DNA of 64,000 nt, taken from the NCBI GenBank assembly GCA_027625915.1, contig JANTQA010000063.1, positions 6,715,501 through 6,779,500 of the forward strand. Reading direction: 5' to 3'. Below are positions 22,080 through 33,728 of the stretch, one piece after another. This stretch comes from Anaeramoeba flamelloides. Its lineage: Eukaryota; Metamonada; Anaeramoebidae. Position 1 is the first letter of the stretch. Each line of letters opens with the position of its first letter. The position numbers and the translations under genes were made by a program. The notes beneath the pieces are model-generated. The model saw only the letters and a program-made list of their open reading frames with translations. It had not been told where the DNA came from and did no database searches.

Positions 22080-24002
22080 ATTTGAGAATTTAAAATTTAT
22101 TAATGATGGAGAAAATGATATAAATTTCAATTTTGAACAAATTGAAAACATAAATTATAGAATATTTTGTATTACAATCCAAAATATATTCAATAAATGG
22201 TTAATTACCCCTTACACTAAAACTATTGAATTTATTAAAAATGGATCAATTCTATTTATTCATAAAACGGGAGACGAAGAGGTAACTTTGAATTATCGAA
22301 TACATCAATTTATCAAAGTTTGCCAAGATTATTTCTGAAAATGTTATATAAACTAATAGAACCTTGTTGGGAATTTATTCATAAGTCACATTTTGGTTTT
22401 GAAAAAAATACTATCCTCGAATTACGGTCTTAAATTTCTTGAATATATATAAACAAATAAAATCAAAAAATGAAAATGAAAATGATATAACTTATATTAT
22501 AATGATTGATATAGCTAAATTTTTTGCTTCAATTAATTTTAAAATAATTAGAAAAACAATAAAAAAGTTTATTTTAAATAAAATTATCAAATTTTTTTTT
22601 ATTAAAATATTATCAAGTCGAATGACTTGGTATATTCCAAGGATAACCTTTATCTCGCCTATTTTATTTGCTCTTATTCCGCACTTTCTTATATTAAAAA
22701 TACTATTATTAACAAATCGTTTTCAAATCTTTACAGATGATTTAATTTTAATTATAAAAGGAAATATAAATCAAATAAATAGAAAACTACTATTAATATA
22801 TCAAATAATTATTCAATTTGGATTAAAACCTAATAATCCAAAACAGTAATATCACAAAATTTATCTAAGATTAAAAATTTAAGAATTGAGTTAGATAAAA
22901 TTTCACATATCGTATATAATCTGAAAAATGCAAAAAAAACTTATAACAATTCTAAACAATGATTAAATGATAATTTATTAACAAATAATTTGAAAATGAG
23001 ATTATTTAAATCTTTTATATTAAGTCGATTGATATATGTACTAGAAATATATAACTATAAAATCGTAACCCTAAATTATTTAAATTCCGTTAGTAACACA
23101 TGTATTATTGAAATATGCAAAATAAGCCACAATACTCTAATTCTTATTAATAAAATCGAATTTAAATTCGAAAATTTGGTAATTTCAATTCATAAAAACA
23201 AATTTAAATTCAAAAATAAATTAAAAAATTTATTTCTACCTTATCTGGATAAACAAATAAAATTTAATCAAAAAATTAACAATAAAATTAATTGGAATTC
23301 AAAATGTTTAAAACTTCTTAAAAAAGAAATTTATTATTATAATTATAATGAGCTGTTGAATTCTACCAGTTAGAAATGTTTTTAAGTTTTCCAAAATATA
23401 AAAGAATGGAGATAAAATCAAATATTTTACTCAATTCTATTGAATTCTGGAAAACTGCCGTTAGCTTTTTTTTTAATTTGAGAAAAGAAAATTTCAAAAA
23501 TTTTCTTTTAATTTCTCAAATTTAAAAAAAAAAAAAGGCACTTGACAACACTCCACAAGAATATTTTCAAATAATTAAAAACCAAAAAAAAAAAATTATT
23601 TAATCAAAAATACTAAAGTTATCAAGCAAGCTCAACAGTTCTAAAATTCAGAACATTTACCAATTGTTTAAATAGATATTACTATGTAATGAATAAAAAC
23701 CCAAATAAATTTTGTTCTTTATGTTTAAAATATGAGCATAAAGAGATAATAAAAAATTTTGATCACTTTTTATGTGTGTATCCTTCCTATACAAAAGATA
23801 GATTGATATTTTTAAATAAATTAAAAGAATTAAATTTTTATAAAATAATTTTAAGTTGTAATTGCTTAAAATTATTTTCATTAATTAATAATTGTAGAAA
23901 CTATGATTGGACACTTAATTTACCTTTGAAAGTGAATTTAAGTAAAAGGATACTTCGAGTGCTATTTACACTTCCTCATTAATAAAAAAAAAAAAAAAAA
24001 CA
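22080..24002 (+). mobile_element. Non-LTR retrotransposon (LINE), broken, with poly-A end
   Basis: Reverse transcriptase blocks appear in order but in shifting frames. IHKTGDEEVTLNYRI (about 22258) corresponds to the LINE motif KKGD..NYRPIS. MIDIAKFFASI (about 22501) supplies the first catalytic Asp. FTDDLILI (about 22731) is the F-x-D-D box. Downstream is a thumb-like region (22990-23373) and a cysteine-histidine knuckle, FCSLCLKYEHKEII..HFLCVYP (from about 23707), typical of LINE C-termini. It ends in AATA plus a poly-A run at about 23982-24000. No endonuclease domain is seen, so the copy is 5'-truncated. Several stops and frame changes make it inactive. A double-hairpin element at 23385-23560 interrupts it. 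Confidence 0.82.
23385..23560. mobile_element. Double-hairpin element family L, copy 1, inside the LINE
   Basis: A first hairpin (23385-23456) has AGTTTTCCAAAAT facing ATTGAATTCTGGAAAACT. A second (about 23450-23560) runs from GCCGTTAGC through facing ATTTGAGAAAAG/CTTTTAATTTCTCAAAT arms to GGCACTTGAC. The same two-hairpin order occurs at 54461-54643. It separates LINE sequence that is otherwise collinear with the LINE fragments elsewhere, so it is a later insertion. Confidence 0.6.
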
Positions 24003-25362
24003 AGTGTAACAATTTTCCATAATTAAGTTTTTAAATATTATAAAATATTTTCTCAAGATTTTTTCAAACAGTCGAAAAATCTCGTATATAAGAGTATCCC
24101 TAAGACCAAACAAATTTTGAAGGTAAAATCTTTGATCTAATTAGAAAATTTTAAATTATGTGTCGAATTTGTCCAAAATTTTTTATAATTTTTTTCCAAT
24201 TTAAAAGAAATTTAATTTTATCTTTGTATATACATAAATTTCTTCAAAAAATTACCCCAAAATGAGAAAAATATTCTTTTTTATCATGAAATTGAGAATT
24301 TTTTTTTAGCATTGGAACTTTCAATCCCTTGCCCAGTATATAAGTAAAAAATTGTCATTTTTTTTTAAATTAACTCTTTTGGAATATCGATAAGTTAAAG
24401 TATTAAATCAAATTTGATTCGGTTTGAATCATAATCGTTTGTTATTTCAGGCAACATTTTGTTCATGGGGTTTTTGAAAATGGAGATTGAAAGAATTTGA
24501 TTGAAAAAAACATTTTTTTGCTTCTATACTGGGACTAGGGCTTTAACAAACTAAGAACCAATTTGTTTATTGTTTTTTATTCAGTTTCTAGGTTATATTT
24601 GAGGGAAGAAAGTCCCCCAGAAACAAAATATATTGATTTTTTGTTTGAACTAGTTGATTTTACACAATCTTAACTCGAGATTTTGACAAATTTAAATGAA
24701 AATCACTTCCAGTACTATTCCAAAATTAGTATTGTTAATTTAATAGGGGAAATACCTCAAATGTTCTTTTGACAAAGTTAGATAATTATTTGGAAAAATT
24801 TATTGACTTTTAAAAAATTTTTCCACTTTGAAAAAAATTCAAAAGCTCTTCAGTGTGCCTAGGTTTAAGTATAATGCGAAGGGAATTGTATTAAAAGATT
24901 TTTAAGAGTTTATCTTTCAAAAAACATAAAATTAAAAATGAATGAAGAACATATTTTCTGTTTATGAAAATTTTTGATTATCAATTTACTGAAGTCAATT
25001 CTTTAAATCTTTCTTCAAATAAAATGAATTTTTTAAAAGTTGAATGAGTTTATCTCAAAAATGCAAGTCAGGAGTTGAGAAAAATAAAAAAAGTTTCTTT
25101 TAAAAATAAGTCGACGTATTGATGACAAATTTCTTAAATGTTGTCTGATGAAAAATTTGGTTTGATTAAAAACAGTTTCCATTCTCAGAATGAGAGTAGG
25201 ACAAGAAAATGTAATTCAAATAGTACTTTTTTTTTATTTTTTTGTTCTTTTCTGTTTCTCTGCGAGATTACTTTTAAAAAAAAATCAACGAGACAAAAAG
25301 CATACTTCCCTCTTGATTTGAAAAAAAAAAAACGATTTGGTTATTTCTTCACCTTAATTTAA
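24003..25362. other. Upstream region of the kinase-HECT gene
   Basis: Mostly featureless. At about 24310-24553 a weak inverted pair (CCCTTGCCCAGTATATAAG against CTTCTATACTGGGACTAGGG) bounds a likely 240-base MITE. The promoter for the gene at 25363 must lie near its 3' end. The 74-codon frame ending at 25362 has no motif and is taken as leader. Confidence 0.45.
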
Positions 25363-28300
25363 ATGGGCACTTCTCAGTCTCTTTTCAAAGCAATTGACTC
25401 TAGCAGCGAGAAAAAGGTTCTCAAATTGTATTCCTCTGGATGTGATATTAATGTGTACACAAGCACATCAACTTTGCACACTTCTCAAAACGGAGAAGGT
25501 ACCATTAGCCTGAGAGAGGAAAGAACTCCGTTGATCCGTGCGTGCGAGGTAGCCACTGGCAACATTGTGAAGATCCTATTGGCTGCAGGTGCTGACTCCT
25601 CATTGCCCATGATCATAACCTCAAAGACGCTAAATATGGAGCAACTACACTTTGAGTTATTTTCAGGCATGTCTGTAAGCAAAACCTCCAAATTGACCTC
25701 TTTGAATCCAAAACTATCACAACAAAAACAAAAATCGCCCAAGAATCGAAATGCCAACACTGATTCGATTGTTACAAAATACACACCAATCCAAGTTGCC
25801 AATAGGAGCCACAATAACAGTGCCGTCAAAGTATTACAAGAATTCCAAGAGGATCCTAATTTTTGTCGGAAATCTTGGAAAGAACAATTTGGGCTAACAA
25901 AAGGAAATTCAAAAACAAACTCAACTCCGAAACAAAGAACAAAATCTCCAAAAAAAAACGAAACAGAAAAAGGAAAAGGAAAAAGAAAAGAAAAAAATCC
26001 AGAAAAAAAAGATAACACAAACAAAATAAAGAATTTTAGCCAAAGGGAGTCTTTGAAAAAAAGAGCAATTCTGACCCCTCCAAGAATGAAGAAAAATGAT
26101 GTTGATCTTCTGTTGAATTCTGAGAAACAAACCTTTGAAGACCCAAAGAGTAGTAAGGCTAGTCGTAGTTCTGGATTCAAAAGTGATTTAATTAATGAAG
26201 AAAACGAATTTGAAATAGAAAAAGAAAAAGAAAAAGAAAAAGAAAAAGAAAAAGAAAAAGAAAAAGAAAAAGAAAAAGAAAAGGAAAAAGAAAAAGAAAA
26301 GAAAAAGGAAAAAGAAAAAGAAAAAGAAAAGAAAAAGGAAAAAGAGAAAGTCAAAGAAAAGCGAAGAGAAAAAGATAAAAAAAAAGTAAAAGAGATTACA
26401 ATTTCCAATCGGATTTTAAAAAATAATAAAATTAAAAAGAAAATTATTGAAACAAATAAGCCAGAAATATTAAAGGATCAAATCAAATTTTTAAAGCAAA
26501 AAAACGATTTGCTTGAAAATGAAGTTATTGGTTTAATTGACGCAACAGAAAAAATTCAAAGAAATTCACATGAATTATATTTAGAAAATAAACAATTAAA
26601 AGAAAAGTATCAAGATAATATTTTATTTGAAACTTTAATTCAATTATTCGAGACTGACAATAGTAATACAAATAACAAGAATGGGAATGAAAACTTGAAA
26701 AATTCTGAAATTACAAAAAATATACAAGAACTCAATGAATTGACAATTACAAACCTAAAATTATTGAAAAAAAATGAAGAACAAGAAAATGAAGTCGGGC
26801 AAAGCATTTATAATTATGTTAAAAAATGTAATAAATCTTCAAAAAAGTATCAAAATTCGAAAAAAACTCTAAGATCTGTTTTTGAACAATTTAGGAAAAA
26901 TGAAAACAACACCCAGATTAACCAAATTTTTGATTCTGCAAATACTAGAGATGAATGTAGAAAAGAATTAGAACAAAATTTATCAGAATTACTTTTACAT
27001 CTAAATAATTTATTAATAATACCACCAACATTTATCCAATGGTGCAATAAATTAACAATATTTTTAAATGATGAATTTGAAAAATTTTCAAAATCAAAAA
27101 TAACTTTGGAAAATAAGGAAAAAAATGAAAATAAGGGAAAAAATGAAGAAAAGGAAAACCAAAAAGAAAAAGGAAAGGAAAAGGAAAATGAAAAAGAAAA
27201 TGAAAATGAAAAAGAAAATGAAAATGAAAAAGAAAATGAAAAAGAAAAAGAAAATGAAAATGAAAAAGAAAAAGAAAAGGAAGATGAAAAAGAAAAAGAT
27301 AAAGAAAAACAAAATGAAAAAGAAAAGGAAAAAGAAAAGGAAATGAAAAATAATAAAAAAATTAAAATAACAAATCTGGGAGTAAAAAAAGTACAAATTG
27401 AAATAGAAAATGAAAGAGAAATAAATTTCGACAATATTTTATATTTCATTAATGATAATTCTCAGAATGGTTTTCAATTTTTATGTAAGAAACTGTTTTA
27501 TATTGTTGAAAGATATCAAAAATTAATTAAACAACATACTTTAATAATTTCCAATAAATTTAAAGAAATGAGTGATTTAATTTTAAAAGAACAATTCCAA
27601 AAATTGTATCAAAATCTATTAAAAATTAGAATTGATATGAAAAAATTAAGTAATTTAAAACTAAAATCGAATTTTATTAACAATTTATTTTTGATGGTCA
27701 AGGAATTTTCAACAAATATACTGAGGTGGGGAGAGAAGAAGAAAGATTGGAACAATGTGAAGAATTATTTTTTGGAAATTAAAACTAAAGTGAATGATGA
27801 TTTAGAATTATTTAAAAAACTTGAAGAAAAGCGTAATAATGAAACTGGCATTAAAAGCAAACAGACATCTCTTAAAGAAAAAATTATCCAATTAAAAATG
27901 CAATTTTTACAATTGAAAAAGCAGGGTTTATTAGATAATGACACCAAAAAGGAATTAAAAAAAAAGAAGAAGAAATTAAAAACTAAAAAAATTATTCTAA
28001 ATCGAGAAAGGGAGCATAATAAAAAGAAATTTTACCAGTTAGCAAAGAATTCTTATCCCGAATTATTATTTAAAAAAAATAAATTACCCAATAATAACGG
28101 CAATAAAGGAAAGAATCAAAATCTTAACAACACTGAATACAATCAAGACAATGATAAAAAAAAATTTCTATGGATCGAAAAAACTGGGTTATTAGTAAAT
28201 AGGGAATTAAAAAAGGATTATGAAAATTGTGAATTTATTAGTGAAGGGAATGTATCTGTTCAAAAGGCACAGTTGGTCGGAGGTGATGGGCAATGGAAAG

Positions 28301-30585
28301 TATTAAAATTAATCTCAAAGAAGGACGAAAAAACTTTAAAAAAGGAAATATTCTTTTTATCAAAACTGAAGCACCCCTTTATTGCCAAAATTGAAGCCGT
28401 ATTTATCGAAAAGAATAATGTTTACATCCAATACCCCTATTATAAAGGTGGCAATTTAAGAGATTGGATCAATAAAAATCATAATTTAAATTATAAAAAT
28501 AGTGAGAACAAGAATGCCAAGGAGACAAAATCAAAAAATAAACAAGGAAATGAATCCGAAGAAAACATGTTTTATAAAAAAATAGCATTAATCCAAAGCA
28601 TCACACAACAAATTTTGCAGGGGATCGGATATTTGCATTCAAAGGGAATCATCCATCGAGATTTGAAGCCAGAAAATATCGTATTTACCGAAAAAAATCA
28701 AAATATAAAAATTATTGATTTTGGTGTCTCACAGAATGATCAACTGTTAATTAGCCTAAAAAAAACCAAAATTGGAATCGTCACTGGTACTCACGGGTAT
28801 ATCTCTCCAGAGATCATGGTGGCATCAGAAAGAAAACAAAAAATCCCTTATTCATACAAATCTGATTTATATTCATTTGGTATAATTTTATATGAATGCA
28901 TTTTTGGTTCAATTAATAATTATAATTTAAATTATTTCGATAATTCAACTCGAGATAATAACAATAATAATAATCCTTATAAGAATAATAATAAAAATAA
29001 TGATAATAATAATAATGATAATCAAAATAATGATAATCAGAATCAAAATTCTTATTTAAAAGTAATGCATAATAATATTGAGAAATTAAACAACAAACCT
29101 TGTAAAAATTTATTAAAATCCTTATTGTCAATCAACCCTGTTAATAGACCAAACGCATTTGAAGCGTTAGCGCATCCATTTTACACTAGCTTTGGGCATT
29201 CCTTAATTGAAAATAGCCAGTTAATTGAAAGTGATAAAAAAATTAAAATGACAAAATTAATTTTAAATCAATTGATGAGTAGAAGGGAAGAAATCTTTTT
29301 CAATATGAACAGTAATGATATCGTCAATGATTTATTAAACATTTACAAAGATTTTACCAATTCAAAAGACTTGCTATTCACCTGGAAAACTAAATTAGAC
29401 AATGAATTGGCGATCGATATCGGCGGTGTTACAAATGATATCTATTCGCAGTTTTTCAAACAAATTTTTGATTCCAAATATAAAATGTTTCAAAAGAACG
29501 ACGATCGATCAGAATTTTATTTACCAAAAAAGGGCAATTTTTTTATCCCAGAGAAATTTTTTGCCTTTGGAAGAATATTATTGAAATGCTTATTGGAGCA
29601 AAAGCCTCTTTATATTAGATTCCCCCCAATATTCTTTCGGTTTCTATTAAACAAGCACAACGAAAAAAGAAATCTGAATGATTGGATCTTGGATTTGGAA
29701 GTCTTTGATAAAGAATTGGCTTCAAATTTAAAAACTCTCCTATCCATGGAAGATTGTTCCAATTTGGCAATCACGTTTACTTCGTTGGATAATAAATTGC
29801 TTCATTTAAATAATAACAATAGAGAACAGTATATTTTAAAAGTGATCAAAGATAAATTAATTAACGAGCGGATACAAGAATTGGTAGCAATTGCTAATGG
29901 CTTCCAAATGATCCCATTATCCATTTTAAATTTAAATAAAGATAAGAGCATTCATAAGAATGGCGATCAAAATGAAACAAAAAAGGTGGGCGAGAGCGTG
30001 GACGAGAAGGTCGACGAGAAGGTGCTTGATGAAGATAACGAGAATGAAATAGTTCAGAGTGATAATAAAAATGCTGTTTATAATTGTGATCATTTTTCAA
30101 AAATAAATTTAAAAAAAATAAAATTGAAAATTGAACAGATGGACCAACAAATATTAGATGAAGACGATTACGCACTGCTTGGTGTTAAAGAAAATTTCGA
30201 AATGTTAACTCCAACAGAATTAATGTTATTAATTTGTGGTAATCAATATATTGACGCGGGAATTATTTTTCAAGAAATTGAATTTTATAATTGGGAACAA
30301 GGAGACAAAACCCCTCAATTTATCAAAACCTTTTTACAACAGCAAAATGAGAATGTTAATAACTTAAGAAGGTTCTTAAGATACGTTACAGGGTCAACTT
30401 CAATTCCAATAGGTGGATTTAAAAAAGAAAAGAAAATTCGTATAGTCAAAATTACTGGGAATAAAATTTATTCCCATACTTGCTTCCATAAATTAGATTG
30501 CCCCAATTTTACTGATTATAATATTTTTTCCGCTGTTTTATTATCTGAAATGGCAGACTTGGATTTAATGAAAATTAAAGATTAA
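25363..30585 (+). CDS. Ankyrin / coiled-coil / protein kinase / HECT ligase fusion
   Basis: A single-exon protein of 1,740 residues. MGTSQS at the N-terminus fits an N-myristoylation signal (inference). Residues 5-165 have ankyrin-like helices (ERTPLIRACEV, IVKILLAAGADSS). Two Glu-Lys tracts (about 285-340 and 585-665) flank coiled coil. The kinase domain spans about 947-1278: K982 in VLK, HRDLKPEN at 1098-1105, DFG at 1119-1121, then GTHGYISPE. The glycine loop is degenerate (EGNVSVQ), and an Asn-rich insert (about 1190-1230) sits in the C-lobe. Residues about 1290-1740 form a HECT domain: DIGGVT, LICGNQYIDAG, RYVTGSTSIPIGGF, and the catalytic HTC at 1705-1707. HECT ligases pass ubiquitin through that Cys to a substrate. 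Kinase and HECT on one chain suggest a substrate that is phosphorylated and then ubiquitinated, or self-control of the ligase (inference). All key residues except the glycine loop are present. Confidence 0.9.
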   Translation: MGTSQSLFKAIDSSSEKKVLKLYSSGCDINVYTSTSTLHTSQNGEGTISLREERTPLIRACEVATGNIVKILLAAGADSSLPMIITSKTLNMEQLHFELFSGMSVSKTSKLTSLNPKLSQQKQKSPKNRNANTDSIVTKYTPIQVANRSHNNSAVKVLQEFQEDPNFCRKSWKEQFGLTKGNSKTNSTPKQRTKSPKKNETEKGKGKRKEKNPEKKDNTNKIKNFSQRESLKKRAILTPPRMKKNDVDLLLNSEKQTFEDPKSSKASRSSGFKSDLINEENEFEIEKEKEKEKEKEKEKEKEKEKEKEKEKEKKKEKEKEKEKKKEKEKVKEKRREKDKKKVKEITISNRILKNNKIKKKIIETNKPEILKDQIKFLKQKNDLLENEVIGLIDATEKIQRNSHELYLENKQLKEKYQDNILFETLIQLFETDNSNTNNKNGNENLKNSEITKNIQELNELTITNLKLLKKNEEQENEVGQSIYNYVKKCNKSSKKYQNSKKTLRSVFEQFRKNENNTQINQIFDSANTRDECRKELEQNLSELLLHLNNLLIIPPTFIQWCNKLTIFLNDEFEKFSKSKITLENKEKNENKGKNEEKENQKEKGKEKENEKENENEKENENEKENEKEKENENEKEKEKEDEKEKDKEKQNEKEKEKEKEMKNNKKIKITNLGVKKVQIEIENEREINFDNILYFINDNSQNGFQFLCKKLFYIVERYQKLIKQHTLIISNKFKEMSDLILKEQFQKLYQNLLKIRIDMKKLSNLKLKSNFINNLFLMVKEFSTNILRWGEKKKDWNNVKNYFLEIKTKVNDDLELFKKLEEKRNNETGIKSKQTSLKEKIIQLKMQFLQLKKQGLLDNDTKKELKKKKKKLKTKKIILNREREHNKKKFYQLAKNSYPELLFKKNKLPNNNGNKGKNQNLNNTEYNQDNDKKKFLWIEKTGLLVNRELKKDYENCEFISEGNVSVQKAQLVGGDGQWKVLKLISKKDEKTLKKEIFFLSKLKHPFIAKIEAVFIEKNNVYIQYPYYKGGNLRDWINKNHNLNYKNSENKNAKETKSKNKQGNESEENMFYKKIALIQSITQQILQGIGYLHSKGIIHRDLKPENIVFTEKNQNIKIIDFGVSQNDQLLISLKKTKIGIVTGTHGYISPEIMVASERKQKIPYSYKSDLYSFGIILYECIFGSINNYNLNYFDNSTRDNNNNNNPYKNNNKNNDNNNNDNQNNDNQNQNSYLKVMHNNIEKLNNKPCKNLLKSLLSINPVNRPNAFEALAHPFYTSFGHSLIENSQLIESDKKIKMTKLILNQLMSRREEIFFNMNSNDIVNDLLNIYKDFTNSKDLLFTWKTKLDNELAIDIGGVTNDIYSQFFKQIFDSKYKMFQKNDDRSEFYLPKKGNFFIPEKFFAFGRILLKCLLEQKPLYIRFPPIFFRFLLNKHNEKRNLNDWILDLEVFDKELASNLKTLLSMEDCSNLAITFTSLDNKLLHLNNNNREQYILKVIKDKLINERIQELVAIANGFQMIPLSILNLNKDKSIHKNGDQNETKKVGESVDEKVDEKVLDEDNENEIVQSDNKNAVYNCDHFSKINLKKIKLKIEQMDQQILDEDDYALLGVKENFEMLTPTELMLLICGNQYIDAGIIFQEIEFYNWEQGDKTPQFIKTFLQQQNENVNNLRRFLRYVTGSTSIPIGGFKKEKKIRIVKITGNKIYSHTCFHKLDCPNFTDYNIFSAVLLSEMADLDLMKIKD

Positions 30586-31119
30586 AAAAAATTTCGGATT
30601 AGTTTGAATTAATTTTTTAATTTAGAAATTTATATTAATTATTTTGATTATTTGATGTTTGTTCTTGTTATTTTTATTTTTTATTATTTCAATATTTCTT
30701 AAATTAATTTGATATATTTGTGCATATCAATACTTGTTTATGACATAACGAATTTTCAAAAAAAGTGATGGGAAGGGGGGAGGTTTTTGGAAGATTTGAA
30801 GGAAATGATCAATAAAAAATAAAATTTCAAGCTTTTAGAAAAAAAAGTTTTTATTGTTTTCCATTGATTTTTTGTGAATTTCCTATTTTTTTTTTTTCTT
30901 TTATTAAAAAGTAGAGAAGAAGAAAAATAATCATTATTGTGACTCTTATTTGGTAGGGAAAGTTTTGAAAGGTGGGTATTTGAGGTAATTTAATATATAC
31001 TTTGAGGCTATTTCCAAAAAAGTAGGGAAATTTTATTTCAAAATATCTTTGTACAATTCGATCCTAAACCATTTACAAGTTCAAGGTGCCCAGTTGTGAT
31101 GAGTGATTTCTACATGTGT
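30586..31119. other. Intergenic, 3' flank of kinase-HECT gene
   Basis: T-rich downstream sequence. No exon or repeat boundary is seen. Confidence 0.4.
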
Positions 31120-31500
31120 TTAAGGGATTAACGTCTACAGAGGAGAATCCTAAGATTAAAGTATGTTGTTATTGTGTGTATTCCATTTTAGTGTGACATG
31201 GATCAAATGTCTCGAAAAAAATTTATTAGTCAAGTAGTAATATTTGTTGATCTCTTCAATTACAAATGATCTATGTATTAGTAAAAAACCCTACAATTTC
31301 AGTAAAAAATCCCCAACAATATCAGAAAAAAATCTACATTTCACCATAAATTTTAAGGTTGAATTATCAATCTGAAGAATATAAAATTGCAAAATAACTT
31401 TCTTAAATTTGTCAAGAAATCTAGATTAGTTGTTAAAAAATTCAATTTTTTTAAAAAATTAACTTTGAGATTATTTCTACCATTGATTTTACAATTGTTT
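31120..31500. mobile_element. TTAA element family D, partial copy 2
   Basis: Starts TTAAGGGATTAACGTCTAC and follows the minus strand of the right half of family D copy 1 (AAGTATGTTGTTATTG, TAATATTTGTTGATC, TTTTAAGGTTGAATTATCAA). Its far end is missing or obscured by the family F element that begins at 31507. Confidence 0.65.
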
Positions 31501-31506
31501 TTCTTA

Positions 31507-33283
31507 TAAACTCTTTTTCAGTCAAAGGGGCCCAGTTTTGTTCAAGAAATAGAGAACACGCTCTAAGTTTGATTCATTATTCTTCTCAAACGAAAATTTC
31601 AATTTTTAGATCAAAATCATTTTTTCTCATTTTGTAAAATTGTTTTTTTTTGTATTTTACTTTTTTTTTTTTTTTATCTTTTTTCTTTTCTTCCCCATTT
31701 TTTATTTTTGAATTAAATTTGAAAAAAAAAATGTTTGAAACACCAAATTCACATTATTAAAAGTTAGGCCTTATATTTTCTTTTAAAATTCACACATTTG
31801 CCAATGAAATATCTTATTGTCAACAATTTTAATTTCCTAAAGAAATAGAGAATTTTGCCCAAGGTGTTCCAATGAAAAAGTTCCAAAAAATTTAAAAATT
31901 TTTTTTTTTTTGAAATTTATGTTTAGTTCAGAATTTTCTTTTATGATTATCGACTCTAATGCGAAGTTTATTATTTCTCCTATTTCTAAACTATCTAAGT
32001 TTGGTTGATTCTTTTAAGGGACTAGTAACTCTTATTTATTTTTTTTCCCAAAGGTAATAGAGTAATTATTTACATAAGGATACAATTAAGACCAATAAGA
32101 AACTTCGTTTGTCAACTTTAGAGAAATGAATAATCATTTTTAAAAGATTTCATTTTTCCAATGGAATTTTCAGTCAAAAGATCTGATCCTTTTTTGTTGG
32201 GTTTTTGGATCAAATTAGAAAAATAAAAATTTGCACAAAAATTTATTTTTGAAGAAATATCACTTTTAGTAATTTTTGAGAGTCTTTATGAACAAGTAAC
32301 GTTGTGTATTTAATATTATTTTAAAAATACATCAAAAATAAATCAAATATTGTATCACTGAAGATCTAAAAAATTTGAACATTTATTTTATTCACAAATA
32401 TTTATTCAATTTCTTGAAATTTAAACACTTGTCAATATACTTTTTTAAATATCTAGAGTATAAACAAGGAACTTTTATATAAAAATCAGGTATTTGATAA
32501 TATCTATTTTTTTTTTTATTATCAGAAATATGCTTTTTAATTGTTTTATTTGTTGCAAAATCTTGAAAAAATTGAGAAATAAATGAAAAACCTATTTGAT
32601 AAATTTAATCATTGAGTTGTTAATGACTTTTTGAAATAATTAAGATTGGGTTTATAATTATTAATTATAAATAATCAAATTAAAAAGTATTTCTTTAGAT
32701 AATAAGTTGAATTTTCCAGGTTTTAAAAAAGTATTTCGGGAGAATTTTTAATTCGATTCTTTGGTTCTTTTTCTGATATTTTTTCATTCAATCCCTAGAA
32801 AAAATAGATTTTGTCTGTTCTTTGAATCAAAAAAATATATTTTTTACAAGTTTAAAATAATTATTATATTTTTTTTGAGATTAAGTAGATTTTTTAAACT
32901 TAGTTATTTTAGAACTTAGTGGTTTCATTTCTAAAGTGTATTTTTGTACACTTCCTTTACAGGCAATAAATTTCAATCTTCTTTCAAAGAAAATAATTTT
33001 TTTTAAATAATTTGGAAATATGTTGAATTTTGAACTTTTCAAAAATGAGAAAAATGGATCAAACTTTTAAAAACAAGAATTCATTTCTGAAAATAGTATT
33101 AAAAGTAAGCCATGTATTGTAGTTATCAGATTTTTACTTTATTATTCAATTTCAAGATACGGTAAAATTTTTTTAAATTTGTTAGTAAAATTTACTTGAC
33201 GATTTTTTTTAGTTTCCTAGTCCCTTAAAAATAAAGTGAATTTTTCATTTTTGGTTGTTCACCTTTGAGTGAAATGGAGTTTA
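31507..33283. mobile_element. Family F element, copy 1, interrupted by family E
   Basis: The left end TAAACTCTTTTTCAGTCAAA and the right end (minus strand TAAACTCCATTTCACTCAAA) are terminal inverted repeats. Its sequence before 32014 and after 33228 matches the uninterrupted copy at 38748-39311. Family E is inserted between these parts. No coding sequence. Confidence 0.75.
32014..33228. mobile_element. TTAA element family E, copy 1, complete
   Basis: 1,215 bases including TTAA at each end. Ends are TTAAGGGACTAG and CTAGTCCCTTAA. Decayed relatives are at 4125-5360 and 37068-37620. It sits in a family F element, and the corresponding point of the other F copy (39253-39256) carries a single TTAA. 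No frame above 60 codons with any motif, so it must rely on a transposase elsewhere. Family assignment (piggyBac-like by target) is an inference. Confidence 0.8.
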
Positions 33284-33728
33284 TTTTGATTTTAACTAAG
33301 AAGTTAGTGTTTTTTTTTGTCAAATTTCTGTAAAATGAAAATTCTTTTTAAGAAGTGAATATCTAATAATAAAATAACTTAATACATCTCTGGGTTGAAA
33401 AATAATCCTAAATTGAATAATTCCTTAAATTGACTTTGTGATCTAGGTTTCTTTATGATTATTTCAGGTTTGCACAAATAGATTCGTCGGAATTTGTGAC
33501 TACCTTTGAAAAATTTTGCTATATATTTAATTGAAAATTTTAACTCTGTCTCGATGCTAACATTAAAAAAAAAATTGATGATTTTTTAATTTTTTAAAAT
33601 TAGACAATAAAATTCTACTTTTAAAAATGAAAAAATCTAATAAGAGGAAAAAAAAAAAGAATATTTGAATGTAGCTTGGCTGTTAAATGTTCAATTTTAT
33701 ATCTCATAAAGCAAAAAAACAATAAAAA
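33284..33728. other. Intergenic, no feature recognised
   Basis: AT-rich spacer between the family F element and the tRNA. An A-run just left of 33729 gives the tRNA's minus-strand T-run terminator. Confidence 0.4.
33724..33728 (-). terminator. RNA polymerase III T-run terminator
   Basis: TTTTT on the minus strand directly after the tRNA 3' end (after one intervening A), followed by a second longer T-run about 8 bases on. This is the usual Pol III stop signal. Confidence 0.7.

Noticed and set aside
25485-26408. 307-codon minus-strand frame opposite the kinase-HECT gene
   Set aside because: It is the Phe/Ser antisense shadow of the Glu-Lys tract and of well-supported coding sequence.
26850-27449. 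199-codon minus-strand frame of repeated Phe-Ser
   Set aside because: Antisense of the second Glu-Lys tract; no independent motif.
32014-33228. Family E as an autonomous piggyBac
   Set aside because: TTAA target fits, but there is no transposase reading frame and the end polarity (GGG..CCC) is opposite to classical piggyBac.
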